From NCBI RefSeq assembly GCF_033115175.1, contig NC_084831.1, forward strand, positions 15,539,138 through 15,603,137: DNA of 64,000 nt, written 5' to 3'. Below the pieces are notes generated by a model. That model saw nothing but the letters and a program-made list of their open reading frames with translations, did not search any database and was not told the origin of the DNA. A program made the position numbers and the translations under genes. The DNA comes from Lepus europaeus. Taxonomy: Eukaryota > Chordata > Mammalia > Lagomorpha > Leporidae. Below, piece by piece: positions 12,230-24,300 of this stretch; position 1 is the first letter of the stretch; every line of letters begins with the position of its first letter.

Positions 12230-12504
12230 CCCTAAATTTTAAAACTCATCTAAGTTTTTAATTGAAAACTGTTGGGATTCTCACAAGTCAATTAACCTTC
12301 AATAAAGCCAATCAAAGCCAGAACCTCCGGCGACATCTATTCTGTCCCCTGTCCCCTGTCCCAGTCTTGAGACAATTGCATCCAGAGTCCTAATGTCTAT
12401 CAGGCCTTTGCCTCACTTTTTGTATAGTTCCAGCCACACCTTTGTAGTCCTTAAAAGGATCACCTTACCATTTCAGTGTTTTTAATTCTGTAAAAAGGAT
12501 ATTA

Positions 12505-12800
12505 TAAGAGGGGTATTTAGCCTAGTGGTTAAAACATCATAGTGCCTGGATTGGGTTTTCAGCTCCTGTTTCTGACCATAGATTCTGACCAACGCAGACC
12601 CTTGGAGGCAACAGTGATGGCTCAAGTACTTGGATTCCTGCCACTTATGTGAGAGACCTGGATGGGACCGCTGGCTCCTGGGTCCAGCCCTAGCCTAGCC
12701 TCAGCTTTGTAAGCATTTGGGGAGTGATCAGTGGATGGGAGTGCTCGCTCTCTTTCTCTCTCTCACTCGCTTTCTCTGTCTCTTGATCTCTGCTTCTCAA
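12505..12800 (+). repeat. Old CSINE-like SINE, + strand
   Basis: TTTAGCCTAGTGGTTAAAAC head and a CT-rich end without a clear A tail. It appears to correspond to 53620-53880 in the duplicate. Confidence 0.7.
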
Positions 12801-12805
12801 ATTAC

Positions 12806-13130
12806 GAGCATTTGGCACAGTAGTTAAGATGCCTCTTGGACACCTGTGCCTGTATCAGAGTACCTGGGTTTGGGTTTGAGTCCAGCTTCACTTCCGATTT
12901 CTCTAACCCACACTCTAGGAGACAACAGATGATGGCTCAAGTACGGTGGTCCCTGCCACCCACATGGGGGACCCAGTTCTAGGCTCCAGGCTCCAGGCTC
13001 TAGCCTGGCTCAGCTTCCGCTGTTGCAGGCATTTGGGGAGTGAACCACCATATGGAAGATCTTTCTCTGTGTCTGTGCATCTGTCTGTGTCTGTCTTTCA
13101 AATAAACAGCTCCATTTTTTTTTTAAAAAG
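12806..13130 (+). repeat. Old CSINE-like SINE, + strand
   Basis: TTTGGCACAGTAGTTAAGAT head and TCTGTCTTTCAAATAAACAG tail. It matches 53888-54215 in the duplicate, so it predates the duplication. Confidence 0.85.
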
Positions 13131-13257
13131 GCTAGTGGACTGCATACAATCTTCTGGAGCTCAGTATCTTTCTCCTTTGTTCGTGGTCCTAGGAAGTCTA
13201 CATGTGGCACGGCACTGATTCACCCTTCGCTGATTCCTCTTCTGACACAAGAATGTC

Positions 13258-13568
13258 TAGGGGCCGGCGCTGTGGGGTAGCAGGTAAAGCTGCCGCCTGC
13301 GGTGCCAGCATCCTATATGGATCAGTTCAAGACCTGGATGCTCCATTTCTGATCCAGCTCCCTGCTAAGGTACCTAGGAAAGCAGTGTAAGATAGTGCAA
13401 GTCCTTGGGCCCCTGCATCCATGTGGGAGCCCTTGGCTCCTGGCTTCAGATCAGCCCAGCTCCTGCCATTGCAGCTATTTGGGAGTGAGACAGCGGATGG
13501 AAGATCTCTCTCTCTGCCTCTGCCCCTCTGCCTTTCAAATAAATAAATAAATAAATCTTTACAAAAAA
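13258..13568 (+). repeat. CSINE, + strand
   Basis: AGGGGCCGGCGCTGTGGGG head and (AAAT)n tail at about 13538-13558. Confidence 0.95.
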
Positions 13569-13811
13569 GGATGCCCAGTGGAACAATGCATCCATTCACC
13601 TTGGTGGATATTTGGGTGGCATCTAGGTCCCTGTTTTTATTTTTGCCCCAGAAACTTTTTCTGTAAGGAATATAAACTTTGTGCATTTCATAAGTACAAC
13701 TTCAGGAACACAGTGATTCTCCCCACTGTACTCACCCTCCCACCCATACTCCCACCTCTTTCCTCCTCCCTTTCTTATTCCCTTTCTTGTTTTTCACTAA
13801 GATCTAGTTTC

Positions 13812-14138
13812 TTTTTTTTTTTTTTTTGACAGGCAGAGTTAGACAGTGAGAGAGACAGAGAGAAAGGTCCTCCTTCCGTTGGTTCACCCCCCAAATGGTT
13901 GCTACTGCCGGCGTGCTGCGCTGATCCGAAGCCAGGAGCAAGATGCCTCTCCTGGTCTCCCATGCAGGTGCAGGGTGCAAGGACCTGGGCCATCCTCCAC
14001 TGCACTCCCGGGCCACAGCAGAGAGCTGGACTGGAAGAGGAGCAACTGGGACAGAATCTGGCGCCCCAACTGGGACTAGAACCGGGAGTACCGGCGCCAC
14101 AGGCGGAGGATTAGCCTACTGAGCTGCGGCGCCAGCCA
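13812..14138 (-). repeat. CSINE inside the L1, - strand, with target-site duplication
   Basis: Poly(T)-GACAGGCAGAGTTAGACAG to GGCGCCAGCC. An 11-bp direct repeat ACTAAGATCTA (13796-13806 and 14139-14149) flanks it, so the insertion is later than the L1. Confidence 0.97.
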
Positions 14139-14887
14139 ACTAAGATCTATTTTCAATTAAATTTATATACATATGATTAACTCTATACTAAGTAAATAGT
14201 ATAAAAAAAACCCCCTGTTCCTCAACAATTAAGACAAGGGCTGTTCAAAGCCATTGCATCTCGAAGTGTCAATTTCACTTCTATAGATTACCTTTTAGGT
14301 GCTCTATTAGTTATTATAGATTATGGAGAACATACGGTATTTGTCCTTTTGGGACTGACTTATTTCACTAAGTATGATGCTTTCCAGTTTCATCCATTTT
14401 GTCGCAAATGACCGGATTTAATTTTTTTTTAACCACTGTGTAGTATTCCATGGTATACATCCCATCATTTCTTTATCTGGCCTTCAGATGACAGACGTTT
14501 GGGTTGATTCCACATCTTAGCTATTGAGAATTGAGCTGCAATAAACATGGGGGTACAGATAACTCTTTCATATACTGACTTCATTTCCCTTGGGTAAATT
14601 CCCAGGAGAGGGATGGCTGGACCATATGGTAGGTCTATAGTCAGATGTCTGAGGTATCTCCATACTGTCTTCCACAGTGGCTGTACCAGTTTTACACTCC
14701 CAGCAACAGTGGATTAGGGGACTTTGCCAGCATTTGTTGTTTGATTTCTGTGTGTGAGCCACTCTAACTGAGGTGAGGTGAAACTTGATTGTGGTGTTGA
14801 TTGGCATTTCCCTGATGGCTAGTGATCCTGAGCACTTTTTCATGTGTCTGTTGCCCATTGGATTTCTTCTTTTGAAAAATGCCTCTT

Positions 14888-15190
14888 GGGCCAGCGCTGT
14901 GGCTCAATAGGCTAATCCTCCGCCTAGCAGCGCCGGCACACTGGGTTCTAGTCCCGATCGGGGTGCCGGATTCTGTCCCGGTTGCCCCTCTTCCAGGCCA
15001 GCTCTCTGCTATGGCTCGGGAGTGCAGTAGAGGATGGCCCAAGTGCTTGGGCCCTGCACCCCATGGGAGACCAGGAGAAGCACCTGGAGAAGCGGCGGCC
15101 ATTGGAGGCTGAAACAATGGAAAAAGGAAGACCATTCTCTCTGTCTCTCTCTCTCACTGTCCACTCTGCCTGTCAAAAAAAAAAAAAAAA
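14888..15190 (+). repeat. CSINE inside the L1, + strand, with target-site duplication
   Basis: GGGCCAGCGCTGTGGCTCAA head to poly(A). Flanked by AAAAATGCCTCTT at 14875-14887 and 15186-15198. Confidence 0.97.
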
Positions 15191-15659
15191 TGCCTCTTTA
15201 GGTCCTGTGACCATTTTTTTACTGGGTTGTTCGTTTTGTTGTTGTGGAGTTTCTTGATCTCTTTATATATTCTGGCTATTAATCTTTTACCAGGTGCATA
15301 GTTTGGAAATAATTTCTCCCGTTCTGTCCATTGCCTCTTCACTTTGCTATTTCTTTTGCAGTGCAGAAGCTTCTCAGCTTGATGTAATCCCATTTGTCAA
15401 TTTTGGCTTTGATTGACTGTGCTCTGGGGTCTTTTCCAAGGATTCTTTGCCTGTGCCAATGTCTTACCATGTTTCCCCAATGTTGTCTAATAATTTGATG
15501 GTATTGGGTTATAGATTTTGGTCTTTAATCCACTTTGAGTGGATTTTTGTGTAAGGTGTAAGGTAGGGGTCTTGCTTCATGCTCTGCATGTGGAAATCGG
15601 TTTTCTCAGCACCATTTGTTGAAGATATTGTCCTTGCTCCAGGGATTGATTCATAAATG

Positions 15660-16440
15660 AGAGCGTTGCAGGGTACAGTATTCTGGGCTGATGTTTTTTT
15701 CTTGTGAGACTTAGAATATCTCTCACCATTCTCTCCTAGCCTGTAGGGTTTCTGATGAGAAGTCAGCTGTTAGTCTCATTGGAGATACTCTGAAAGTAAT
15801 TTAGCGTTTTTCTTGTGCACATTTTAGAATCTTCCCTTTATGTTTTACTGTGGAGAGTTTGACTCCCATGTGTCGTGGTGAAGATCTTTTCTGGTCATGT
15901 CTATGAGGAGTTCTATGTGCTTCCTGTACATAGAATTCTCCAAATTAGGGAAGTCTTCTGTAATTATCTCCCTAAAACGGCCTTCTAATCCATTCTTTCT
16001 TTCCACACCTTCAGGAACTCCTAAGACCCATATGTTGGGTCATGTGATATATCCCATAGACCTGCAACACTGTTTTTTAGTTTTTAAATTTCTTTTTCCT
16101 CTCTGACTGTAAAATTTCCAGAGATTTGTCTTCTAACTCGGATATTATTTCTTCTGCCTCACCGAGTCTGCTCTTAAGGCTTTCCACTGCACTTTTTATT
16201 TGTTCTATTGAATTCTTCACTTCCAATATCTTGTTTTGATATCTCTTTAAAATCTCAATTTCATGGGAAAATTTTTCATTCATGTCATATGTAGATTTCT
16301 TTAGGTCACGGATTTGTTTCTGATCACTTCTAAGTAATCCAATGATCAATTTTTTGAATTCTGTTTCTGGCATTTCTTCAATCCCTTCATCTTCACATTC
16401 TAGTATTGAAGTGTTGTGTTCTTTGGGGGGGGGCATCATG
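15660..16440 (-). pseudogene. L1 ORF1 (RNA-binding protein), decayed
   Basis: The open part (16439-16077, - strand) encodes an acidic segment, then a heptad-rich coiled coil (LKKSTYDMNEKF...IEILKRYQNKI...VESLKSRLGEAEEI), typical of the ORF1p trimerisation region. Downstream, 15755-15665 carries the conserved C-terminal block (ETLQARREW), interrupted by stop codons. ORF1p normally coats L1 RNA in cytoplasmic particles. This copy cannot make a full protein. Confidence 0.85.
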
Positions 16441-16639
16441 TTGTCTTCCTCATTCTTGTTTCTTGATTATTATTAGGCATTTGCAGAGAAACTTGTTGTT
16501 GTCCCCCCCCCCCCCCCCGATAGCTTTTATCTTTGGACTATGCCTCTGTGGTTTAGTGGAGTGTCCGTTCTTTCATTGAATACCCACAGGTGTGTGCCTG
16601 CTGTGGTCCGGGAACTCTGTGTAGTGCTCCAGGGTGAGG

Positions 16640-16642
16640 GGA

Positions 16643-16681
<39 letters not shown>
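16640..16681 (+). repeat. (CT)n microsatellite
   Basis: About 17 CT dinucleotides inside the L1 5' UTR region. A C homopolymer lies nearby at 16503-16518. Confidence 0.9.
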
Positions 16682-16683
<2 letters not shown>

Positions 16684-17807
16684 TCAGAGAAGAGGAATTA
16701 TCTGCTCTGTTGGCGTAGTCTCATGTTCACCTCCTCTCCTCAAAGGAGACCAATGCCTGGTTGCTCCCCCCAGTGGATATAATCTTCATTTGCACTGCCA
16801 CAAGAACCACACAAAGGATCTGTGCATGAACCCCACAGCAATGACCCTGACCAGGGAATCAGGGAGCCCCAAGCATGTGGAGCCACCACAGTGACTGCCC
16901 AGTTTCCCAGCCACACCCTGTGTCCTCCCACGCAGCCACAGTGTTTCCACAGTCCCAGCACACAAGGCTCCCACAGTCATGAGGACCCAGGTCCCTGTCA
17001 GTTCTCCCAGGCAGACTCAGGCTTCTCCTCTTGGCTGCTTGCTGGCCGTTTGGACAGGAGCTGGAGCAGCTGTTACGTATGTCCAGAATGGGGCCCACCC
17101 TCTCTTGGCTTGTTACAGGATGCTGGTGAGTGGTCAGGGAGAGAGAAACGTGCCCTTTTTTCCCCTCTAGATCTGCATGTACACTGTTCCCCCACAGGGC
17201 TCCAAGCCGGACTCCAGCCAGGCTCTTCCTGCAACTTTATCACCAGTGGCCTGGGCTGGTGCAGTCTGGTCTCACCTCACTCCAAAGCTGGTGCTGAGGC
17301 TCTCGGCTGCTGGGGTCCTGGGCTGTGCACGTCCCCACCCTCCTCGTAGGTCCACAGTGTCCATTAGTGTCCCTCTAATTTGGGTGGAGTTTTCTCTCTA
17401 ATTCTTCCCTGAGATTGCACTCTCTCCACTTTTTAAAAACCATCTTCCCCTAGACTAGAGCAGGAAGCGCCCTCCCTACTCTGCCATCTGTGACCCCCAA
17501 GTCCCTGCTTTTGAGGACTGAGAAAGGGGCCCCTGTGGACATTCTCTTCCACCTCCCTTAGGGCCCTGGTGCGAGAGACGCTCACAGATGATGGCGGAGT
17601 GGGGCTGGGGAGTCAACTGGGAGTCCAGCTCCACCACTCAGCTCTGTTTTGACCTTCCCTCCCTCCATGCTCCTCTTGGACTACCAACCTCCAAGCACTC
17701 TGGCGTCCTTCTTTGAACAGGCCAAGTCCACTCTAGTCTCCAGAGCTTTGTACTTGCCATCTTTTCCCGTGAAGTATGTTCCCCTCAGGGCTTGCCTTGG
17801 CTGGCAT

Positions 17808-18450
17808 TTCTTACAAATGTACTTTCATTGTATTTGAAAGGCAGAGGGACAGAGACAGAGAGAGACCTTCCACCCACTGGTTCATTCTCCTAAATGACCA
17901 CAACAGCTGGGACTGAGCCAGGGCAAAACTGGCCATCAAGAACCCAATATGAGGGGCCGACACTGTGGGTAGGGCCACTGTTTGTAGTGCCAGCATCCCA
18001 TATGGGTGCTGGTGTGAGTCCGGCTGCTCCACTTCCCATCTAGCTCTCTGCTATGGCCTGGGAAAGCAACAGAAGATGGCCTGAGTGCTTGGGTCCCTGC
18101 ACCTGCGTGGGAGGCCCGGAAGAAGCTCCTGGCTCCTGGCTTTGGATTGGCATAGCTGCGGCCATTGCAACAATTTGGGGAGTGAACCAGCAGATGGAAG
18201 ACCTCTCTCTCTCTGCCTCTGCCTCTCTGTAACTCTGCTTTCAAATAAATAAATTTTTTTTTTTTTTAAAAAAAAGAACTGAACATGAGTCGCCTATGTG
18301 GGCTACATGGACCTAAGTAGTTGAGCCATCATCAGCTGCCTCTCAAGGTGCGGTTAGCAGGAAGCTGGAGTCAGGAGCAGCTCTGGGACTCAAACCCAGC
18401 ACGCAGGCATCCCGAGTGGTGTCGTGACTACTGTGCCAAACAACCGCCCC
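17808..18450 (-). repeat. Old CSINE split by a younger insertion
   Basis: The left part (17808-17950) begins TTGTATTTGAAAGGCAGAG. The right part (18276-18450) resumes with the AGTAGTTGAGCCATCATC section and ends CCAAACAACCGCCCC. The equivalent old element in copy 3 lies at 54975-56262. Confidence 0.85.
17952..18275 (+). repeat. Young CSINE nested in the older one, + strand
   Basis: GAGGGGCCGACACTGTGGG head and AAATAAATAAATTTTT tail. It lies between AAGAACCCAATATGAG and the similar AAGAACTGAACATGAG, a likely decayed target-site duplication. Confidence 0.9.
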
Positions 18451-19055
18451 TCCCTTAGCTGGCTTTTAGGTTTCCTTTAGGGACATACGGCCCACTCAGC
18501 CCAAACATCACTCTCCCTGGCCTCCCCCGACATGACCTGCTCCCACTCCTACCCCAGCCACCCACGCTTCAGCTATGTGGCACCCATCCCCACGACTGGA
18601 CACGGCCTTTGCTGAGGTCTGTGGGTTCCTCGTTGACTCCCCGACTGGACTCAAGCTGCAGGACCACACACTGTGCTCGGCTGCAGCCCCAGAGCGGTGC
18701 TGGATCTGCAGAGAGAAGGGCTCAACGAGATCTCTCTTTTGAGATGGATAGGAATGTCGATCCCATGTTAGAGACAGGGGACCTGAGACGCAGAGAACGG
18801 AAGGGCTCCGAGCCGGGAGGCGGAGGGGCAGGACAGGAGTCCAGTTCTGGGTCCAGGTCCAGGCTTCAGTGTTGCAGTGTCTGAGTTCTTTCCTGAAGGA
18901 CGTGGAACATTCTGATGCAAACTCCCATCCTGCTCTCCTTATCAGTTGTCCGGCCAGGGCCACCTGTGCAGCCCCAGGGTGTTGGGAACCCTGGCTACTT
19001 CCATTGGCAGTGCTGGGAGCTGTGGCCTTGGGCCATGGGAAACTGGGTGCTCTAC
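18450..19055. other. CELA3 5' flank
   Basis: Unique sequence upstream of the elastase promoter. Parts match 56310-57120 (copy 3), and from about 18770 also 42968-43140 (copy 2). A MIR-like block lies near 18765-18860. A second CACCTG E-box is at 18961-18966. Confidence 0.6.
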
Positions 19056-19069
19056 CACCTGTGCTGGGA
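19056..19069 (+). promoter_or_regulatory. PTF1-like E-box/TGGGA element of CELA3
   Basis: CACCTG (19056-19061) is followed three bases later by TGGGA (19065-19069), about 40 bp upstream of the TATA box. Paired E-box and TC-box elements bound by the acinar factor PTF1 (PTF1A with RBPJ/RBPJL and an E protein) are established features of pancreatic digestive-enzyme promoters. The match and position are seen directly. Binding is inferred. Confidence 0.65.
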
Positions 19070-19107
19070 CTGGGGCCCAGTCCAGCCCCCTCTGCCTGCC
19101 TCTGCCC

Positions 19108-19114
19108 TATATTA
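19108..19114 (+). promoter_or_regulatory. TATA box of CELA3
   Basis: TATATTA lies about 45 bp upstream of the ATG, so transcription should start near 19138 with a very short 5' leader, as is usual for pancreatic elastase genes. Confidence 0.8.
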
Positions 19115-19158
19115 GAGCCCAGGCTCTCTCTCTGGTTCCCATAATCTCCAAACTCGCG

Positions 19159-19198
19159 ATGCTCCGGCTGCTGAGCGCCCTCCTGCTTGTGGCCCTTG
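19159..19198 (+). CDS. CELA3B: CELA3 exon 1 (signal peptide)
   Basis: Codes for [13 protein letters not shown] plus one base of the next codon (phase 1). Donor is GTAAGA. The 40 coding bases are identical to those in copy 2 at 43351-43390. Confidence 0.95.
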
Positions 19199-21326
19199 GT
19201 AAGAACCCAGCCCGCGTCTGTGCCCTGTGCTGCCTGGGCCAGGAGCCCTGAGATCTGCTTCCCACCCTGGGTCCTGTGGTCCCCAGCCCCTGCTCCATAG
19301 GAGGGGTCTCAGCTCATTCCTGGGGCACGACAGTGGGGGCTTTAGCTTGGTGCTGGGGAGGAGGGGGAGGGGAAGCAGGGGATGGGGCAGCTCAGGAGGA
19401 CTGGGAGCAGCACCCAGGGCTGGGGAGGGCGACCTTGGTGGGGGCAGTGAACACAGCTGGGTGGTGAAGAGTCTGGCTCTGTGCTCAGACTGCGTGGGAT
19501 TTCCACTCCCTGCTGAATGCTCCTATTCTCCTCTCATGCTCCCCTCACTCGGCTCCATGGCCTGTGGTCCAGCCTTGTCCTGGTCTCTCAGGCCCACCTC
19601 CTCTGAGCAGCCTCCCTTGACTGACAAATCATGGTAACAGATGACATTGAGTGCTTTCTATGTTGTAGATAGAATGCTGACTCTTTTTTTTAAAGATTTA
19701 TTTATTTATTTGAAAGTCAGAGTTACACAGAGAGAGGAAAAGCAGAGAGAGAGAGAGAGAGAGAGAGAGGTCTTCCATCTGATGGTTCACTCCCCAATTG
19801 GCTGCAATGGCTGGAGCTGCGCTGATCCAAAGCCAGGAGCCAGGAGCCTCCTCCTGGCTGCACCCACACAGGTGCAGGGGTCCAAGGACTTGGGCCATCT
19901 CCTACTGCTTTCCCAGGCCACAGCAGAGAGCTGGATCAGAAGTGGAGCAGCCAGGTCTCGATCCGGTGCCCATATAGGATGCTGGCACTTCAGGCCAGGG
20001 CACTAACCCGCTGTGCCACAGTGCTGGCCCCAAGACTTCTTTCTTAAATTCATCCGTAATCTTCTCACTGCTCCATGATGTCAGTACTATCATTGTCCCT
20101 GTTTTACAGATAGGGAAACTGATGCTCTGAGAAGTAGCTCACCCTGGAACAAGGGGCTGCACTGCACTTCCAAGCCTAGGCAGTCTTTCTTCAAAGCTGC
20201 CACTCTTTTTTTTTTTTTTTAAAGATTTATTTTTATTTATTTGAAAGAGAGAGAGAGAGAGAGAGAGAAATCTCCTGTCCTCTGGTTCACTCCCCAAATG
20301 CCTGCACCAGCCAGGCTGAAGCCAGAAGCCAGTGGACCCAGGTACTTGAGTTAGCAGCTGCCTCTTGGGTGCCCCTCGGCAGTAATTTGGAATAGCGAGT
20401 GAATCCGGAACTCAAGCCAGTCATCGGATGTGGGCTGCGTGTGTCTCAATGGACATCTTGACCATGGCACCAAATGCCTACCCCAAAGCCTCCCCCTCTG
20501 TGAGAGTGGCCATCACTGTGAGAGGGAGGGCTTACTGGGGGCAGGCACAGTTTAAAAATTTATTTATTTATTTTGAAACTCAGAGTTACTGAGAGAGAGG
20601 GAGAGACAGAGAGAGAGAGGTCTTCTAAGTACTGGTTCACTCCTCAAATTGTTGCAATGGCCGGAGCTGGGTCAGGCTGAAGCCAGGGGGCTGGGAGCTT
20701 CATCTGGGTCTCCCGTATGGGTGATAGGGGCCCAAACACTTGGGCCATCTTCTGCTGCTTTTCCAGGCCGTTAGCAGGGAGTTAGATCAGAAGTGGAGCA
20801 GCAGGGACACAAGCTGGTGCCCATATAGAACGCTGGCATCACAAGTGGTGGTTTTACTGCTACCCCACAATGCCAAACCCCTGGCAGTGTTTTAAGTGTC
20901 AACCTCTTCAGTGCTCCCACTGATGGAGGCTGCGTTTTTATCTCCATCCTGGGACTCTGGGAGCCCCTGCTGTAATCCCAGTGCTCACTGTTCACAGGCG
21001 GCTACCGAGGGTCAGAGAGCAAAAGGGGCCTGCACGGCTCACACAGCCCGTTTGTGCACAGCTAGGGCTGGGACCTGCCCCCCTTTCCTGCTGGGGACCC
21101 TGGGTGACTGTGCCCCTCATCTCCCCTCTCTCCTCTCCAGCCTCGGGCTCTGGCCAACCTTCCCCCCCCTCCAGCCGCGTGGTCAACGGTGAGGACGCGG
21201 TCCCCTACAGCTGGCCCTGGCAGGTGAGAGTGGCGCCAGCGGCTCTGATTCCCACTCTGGGCGCTGAGTTTTTTTTTTTTTTAGATTTATTTATTTTTAC
21301 TTAAAGGCAGAGTTACAGAGAGGCAG

Positions 21327-21376
<50 letters not shown>

Positions 21377-24300
21377 CTTCCATCTACTGGTTCACTCCCC
21401 AGATGGCTGCAATGGCTGGAGCTATGCTGATCCAGAGCCAGGAGCTTCCTCTGGGTCTCCCACACGGGTGCAGGGGCCCAAGGACTTGGGCCATCTTCTA
21501 CTGCTTTCCCAGGCCACAGCAGAGAACTGGATCTGAAGTGGAGCAGCCGGGACTCAAACCGGCACCCATATGGGATGCCAGCACTGCAGGGGGCAGCCCC
21601 ATCCACTATGCCACAGTGCTGGCCCCTGGACACTAATTCTGATTGCAAGGCCTCTGGTCCTGACCCCACAGCTTCCTTTCCTGTCCCCACTTCAGCTGCC
21701 CAGGGCCGGGAGCCTTGGAACAGTTGGCTTCACATGGAGGTTTTGCCTGTTCCATCTGCAACTCTCACTGGGCTGTTTGCACTTAAAAGCTCAAACTGGG
21801 GCCAGGGGAAGGCTGTACACAAGGGGTTGGTGCAGTGAGAGAGGAAGCCAGGCCCTGTGTCAGGGAGGCAGAGTCCGGGGCAGTGATTGCCAGAGCCTTG
21901 GATCACAGGACAGGCCCTAAGGTCGGGAGCAGCCGGGAGTGGGGAGTCTCATCAGGGCCGAGAAGGCGGCACCGAGCCCAAAGCTTGCTGTGCTGTGGAG
22001 CAGAGCTGCCATTAGCCACACGGGGCTATGCAAATGTAAATTAATTAAATCAAGTAATGTACTTTCAGTTCTTCAGTGCTAGCCACATCCCAAGTGTTCT
22101 TGAGCCACCTGGGGCCAGTGGTTCCCACCGTGGACAGCAGAGAGGAGAACCGCTCCTTAGCCCAGAACATTCCATGGGGCAGGGTCAGCGGCGTGTTCTG
22201 TGAGGGGCAGAGAGCGGGTGCCGCAGCCGTGTCGGCCACGTGGTTTCTCCAGCAGGGACTCAGCCCCGCCATCGCAGCAGGAAAGCAGCCAGAGAGCGTC
22301 CGTGTGTGCGCGAGCGGCCTGTGTGCGTGAACGCTTACGTCCAGCACAGACCATGGGCGCACGGGGCCGGGGGCCACAGCTGTCAACCTTGGTCTCCAGG
22401 GAGATCGGGAAACCCTGAATAAGCAGGGGACGGGGAGGGAGGAGAGGACTCGGGGGAGTGGAGCCTCAGGGGACCCGAGAGGCCTGCAGGGCAGAGGGGC
22501 AGAGAACGGGGGGGGGGGGGGGGGGGGTCTGAGAGGCCAGAGGGTTGGGAGCTCCCAGCAGACTGAAGGTTTGGGGAAGCCCCAGAAGGCAGGGAACGTT
22601 GGAGTCCTCGGGGGGACCACATGGCACTGCATGTCTCATCAGGGGCCACTGTTTCTCAGAATGGCGCCCCCTTGGTTGTGCAGTGCACAACCTACACAGC
22701 AGTCCTCACTGTGCGCCTGGGCCTCTCAGACTCTTCCTGGGCCCCCAGGTCTCCCTGCAGTATGAGAGGGACGGGGCCTTCCACCACACGTGCGGCGGGA
22801 GCCTCATCAGCCCTGACTGGGTCCTGACTGCCGGCCACTGCATCTCGTGAGTTCCCCTGCTGAGCCCTCCCTGCCCCGGTCTTTGTCTCTGTGCCGGACC
22901 CAGGCCGCCCGGGCCAGTGGGTGGCTATGGGGGCTTGGCAGTGAGGCCCAAATGACGTCCAGTCCACCGGCAGGAGCTCCCGGACGTACCAGGTGGTGCT
23001 GGGCGAGTACGACCGGGCAGTGACGGAGGGACCCGAGCAGGTGATCCCCATCAATGCTGGGGACCTCTTCGTGCACCCAAAATGGAACTCCTATTGTGTG
23101 GCCTGCGGGTGAGTGAGCTCCCAGCTGGGGCCCGGGCTCCTGTGCTCATCCCTCTGTGACCCCCAGCTGCATCTAGGGGACTTCAGGGACAGCGCGGAGG
23201 GTAGGCAGCCCAGGCCCAGCCCCCACACACTGAGACCTCAGCACCAACCTCCCTCCCTGCAGAGGGGACACCAGGGCCAGGGAGAGGCAGGAAGCCCCCC
23301 ACGGCTGCTGGGCTCCGGGGCTCTGCAGCCCAGGACCCCTCGGGCACCTGCCCCAAGTCCAAGGTTTCCTGTGGTCAGCACAGGTCCATCCGGCACAGCT
23401 GGGTTCTGGCCCTGGGGACGAAGGAGGAGCACTGGGCAGAGAGTCAGGCCCTGGCAGTCACTCCCTGAGTGGCCTGGGCGTCTGTCCTGCCTGGGCCTCA
23501 GTTTCCCCTTGGTCAGAGGGTGACCTGCAGCAGGGCTTCCTGGTGGTGGTGATGGGCGGGGAGGCCCTGCTCAGCCTCACCTGTGTGCTCACCTGTGTGT
23601 CTGGGTGGCTCAGCCTTTTCTGTGAGAGGAGCACGGGAGGGGGCGGAACCCTGGGAACCACAGTGCAGGAGGGAGGGGCCACCGTGCAGGTCAGTGATGG
23701 AGACCCTGGCCCATCCTGGCGGGGCTCCTGGGGCCGTAGACAGACCAGGAGACCCAGGCAAATGTCTTTCTTGATAGCAAGTAGAGCAGTGGTTTCCAAG
23801 GTGTGGTCTGAGTAGTGGCAGCACCAGCAGCCCCTGGGACCCTGTTAGAACTTCAGATCTCAGCCATCCGCCAGGCCACAGCCTCAGAAAGCCCGGGGTG
23901 AGCTCCAGAATTCTGTGTGGCTTTAAAAATTTTTACTTATTCAGAAAGGAGAGAGAGAGAGAGAGAGAGATCGAGATCTTCTATCTGCTAGTCTTCCATC
24001 TGCTAGTTCCCTCCCCCAGTGCCCACAACTGCCAAGGCTGGGCCAGGCCAAAGTCAGGATCCTGGGGCTGTGCCTGGACCTTCCAAGTGCGTGTTAGTAG
24101 CGCAAGCTCTTGAGCCTTCAGCTGCTGCCCCCAAGATGCGCATTAGCAGGAAGCTGGAGTAGGAGTGGAGCCAGGAGCTAGACCCTGGCACTCCCAGATG
24201 AAATGTAAGTGTGGCAGATGGCCCCAAATGCTTGCCCCCAAACTGTGTTTCACGCATTCCGGGGTGTTCTGATGCAGCCGGAGCATGGGACCACAGGTGG

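Larger units (their letters stand above)
13650..17497 (-). mobile_element. L1 retrotransposon, antisense, 5' complete but missing most of ORF2
   Basis: Read on the - strand, the element starts at about 17497 with an L1-type 5' end (CAGATGGCAGAGTAGGGAGG), followed by a GC-rich 5' UTR. ORF1 follows at about 16440-15660, then an abrupt jump at about 15655 into the ORF2 C-terminal region and a 3' UTR ending near 13650. A full L1 is usually 6-7 kb. This one is about 3.2 kb after subtracting two CSINEs (13812-14138 and 14888-15190), so nearly all of the endonuclease and reverse transcriptase region is gone. It is absent from copy 3 of the duplication. It is incapable of autonomous movement. Confidence 0.9.
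10055..22600 (+). repeat. Large segmental duplication, copy 1 (partner 50545-60085)
   Basis: Matching landmarks occur in the same order and strand in both copies: a CAGGAAGCAGAA block (10556 / 50666), a CCCCTGTCCCCTG block (12345 / 51184), two old + strand SINEs (12505-13130 / 53620-54215), a CTGGACTACT-type block (17680 / 54840), an old nested SINE (17808-18450 / 54975-56262), the elastase promoter and exons 1-2, and intron 2. Copy 1 alone carries the L1 at 13650-17497. Copy 3 alone carries 51290-53560. Homology fades at about 22600, just before elastase exon 3. Confidence 0.85.
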
